This document shows positions 63,581-64,000 of a DNA stretch of 64,000 nt, one piece after another. Both the position numbers and the translations under genes were made by a program. Origin of the DNA: Leeuwenhoekiella polynyae (lineage in GTDB: Bacteria > Bacteroidota > Bacteroidia > Flavobacteriales > Flavobacteriaceae); contig NZ_QOVK01000004.1 in the NCBI RefSeq assembly GCF_004104075.1, positions 124,001-188,000 of the forward strand. Reading direction: 5' to 3'. Below the pieces are notes generated by a model. The model saw only the letters and a list, made by a program, of their open reading frames with translations, was not told the DNA's origin and did not search any database. The stretch's first letter is position 1. The number at the start of each line of letters is the position of its first letter.

Positions 63581-64000
63581 TTTTGTGTAAAACGTGATCA
63601 TATTTTTTCCAAAGCTGTTGTATAGCTTTGTTTTCTTCCAACTCAGGGTTTGTTTCAACTTGCGTAATTCCGTTAGCAGAAAATAAGTCTTGCATCGCTT
63701 GAAATATAACAGCTGTTACTCCTTTTCCTTGATATTCAGGATCAATACCTATCAGGTAAAAAGCTGCAGTATCATTTTGTTTACGGGCTTTTAAAAGATG
63801 TATAAAACCAAAAGGCCATAAACTTCCATTAGCTTTTTTAAGCGCTTTACTAAATGAAGGCATTGTGATTGCAAAGGCAATTAATTTTCCTTCAACATTC
63901 TCAATACATTTTATATAATGCGGATTGATATACTTAATGTATTTATCCTTATAGTGATCGATCTGGTATTGCTGAATAGGAACAAATGTACTGAGATCGT
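63552..64000 (-). CDS. GNAT-like acetyltransferase domain protein (partial, C-terminal part)
   Basis: At least 149 residues are open to the right edge; the N-terminus is outside the window. The visible part continues upstream of the Met at 63863 without a stop (DLSTFVPIQQYQIDHYKDK ... EGKLIAFAI), so that Met is not the start. The acetyl-CoA-binding form is IGIDPEYQGKGVTAVIFQAM, and the end is ALEENKAIQ-type helix (PELEENKAIQQLWKKYDH). Similar long proteins in Bacteroidota are uncharacterised; the substrate is unknown. Confidence 0.8.
   Translation of the reverse strand, partial: DLSTFVPIQQYQIDHYKDKYIKYINPHYIKCIENVEGKLIAFAITMPSFSKALKKANGSLWPFGFIHLLKARKQNDTAAFYLIGIDPEYQGKGVTAVIFQAMQDLFSANGITQVETNPELEENKAIQQLWKKYDHVLHKRRRTYKRNL

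Noticed and set aside
63863-63863. Met at 63863 as the start of the acetyltransferase at the right edge
   Set aside because: The frame continues without a stop to the end of the window with protein-like sequence, so the gene is only partly contained.

Overview
The window looks like chromosomal DNA from a marine-type member of the Flavobacteriaceae (Bacteroidota). The reasons are the generally low GC, the Bacteroidota -7 promoter motif TAnnTTTG in front of several genes, leading-strand gene clusters typical of the family (bamD-rpoZ-coaBC-DUF4835-recN), RprXY-like two-component genes, many lipoproteins with a short lipobox, and TTG starts in a few genes. I see no rRNA, tRNA, CRISPR array, insertion sequence or prophage.

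Layout. 1-4.4 kb: ribD (cut by the left edge), an acetyltransferase, prmC, a LOG-family protein and ligA. 4.6-6.2 kb: two tandem paralogous membrane proteins of unknown function. 6.2-7.8 kb: a 5'-nucleotidase split into two genes. 7.9-15.4 kb: dapA, bamD, rpoZ, coaBC, a DUF4835 (type IX secretion associated) gene, recN and fabI. 15.5-20.4 kb: a glycosyltransferase, a YbbR-like protein, coaE and a sensor kinase/OmpR regulator pair. 20.5-28.2 kb (minus strand): miaA, a voltage-gated-type potassium channel with a zinc ribbon, a 39-residue lipoprotein, an exonuclease/GIY-YIG fusion, a YggS-type PLP protein, DUF1015, a 3-hydroxyacyl-CoA dehydrogenase, a small monooxygenase-fold protein and a DUF62 SAM-cleaving enzyme. 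28.3-31.7 kb: phoH, purC and an alanine/sodium symporter.

The most notable region is 31.66-38.68 kb. It is a tightly overlapping operon that encodes a CheY-like regulator, a heme-type H-NOX sensor, a four-PAS soluble histidine kinase, a FIST-domain (NosP-like) protein, a second soluble histidine kinase, a small Hpt protein and a LytTR-family regulator. It is flanked by a 14-bp direct repeat with 21-bp period upstream and a near-copy downstream, in front of a tiny secreted-peptide gene that ends in a terminator. I read this as a two-input nitric-oxide phosphorelay with LytTR output and probable self-regulation.

38.8-49.4 kb holds a LamG/GH16-like lipoprotein, DUF2200, a class-A-beta-lactamase-like serine hydrolase, a secreted dikinase with glucan-water-dikinase-like domain order, an ECF sigma factor with a membrane partner, a type II NADH dehydrogenase, an alpha/beta hydrolase, two DUF1801/YdeI-type genes (one frameshifted) and a 31-residue Lys/Ala-rich protein. 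49.5-54.9 kb is visibly richer in GC and carries an MFS transporter and the tesA / ybbA-ybbP set in the same divergent arrangement as in E. coli. 55.0-64 kb holds DUF3307-SatD with three exact-length 28-bp tandem repeats upstream, a gamma-glutamyltransferase, an ACP phosphodiesterase, a decayed PagL-like lipid A deacylase, glmM, an LpxL-like acyltransferase, a rhomboid protease, a SIMPL protein and an acetyltransferase cut by the right edge.
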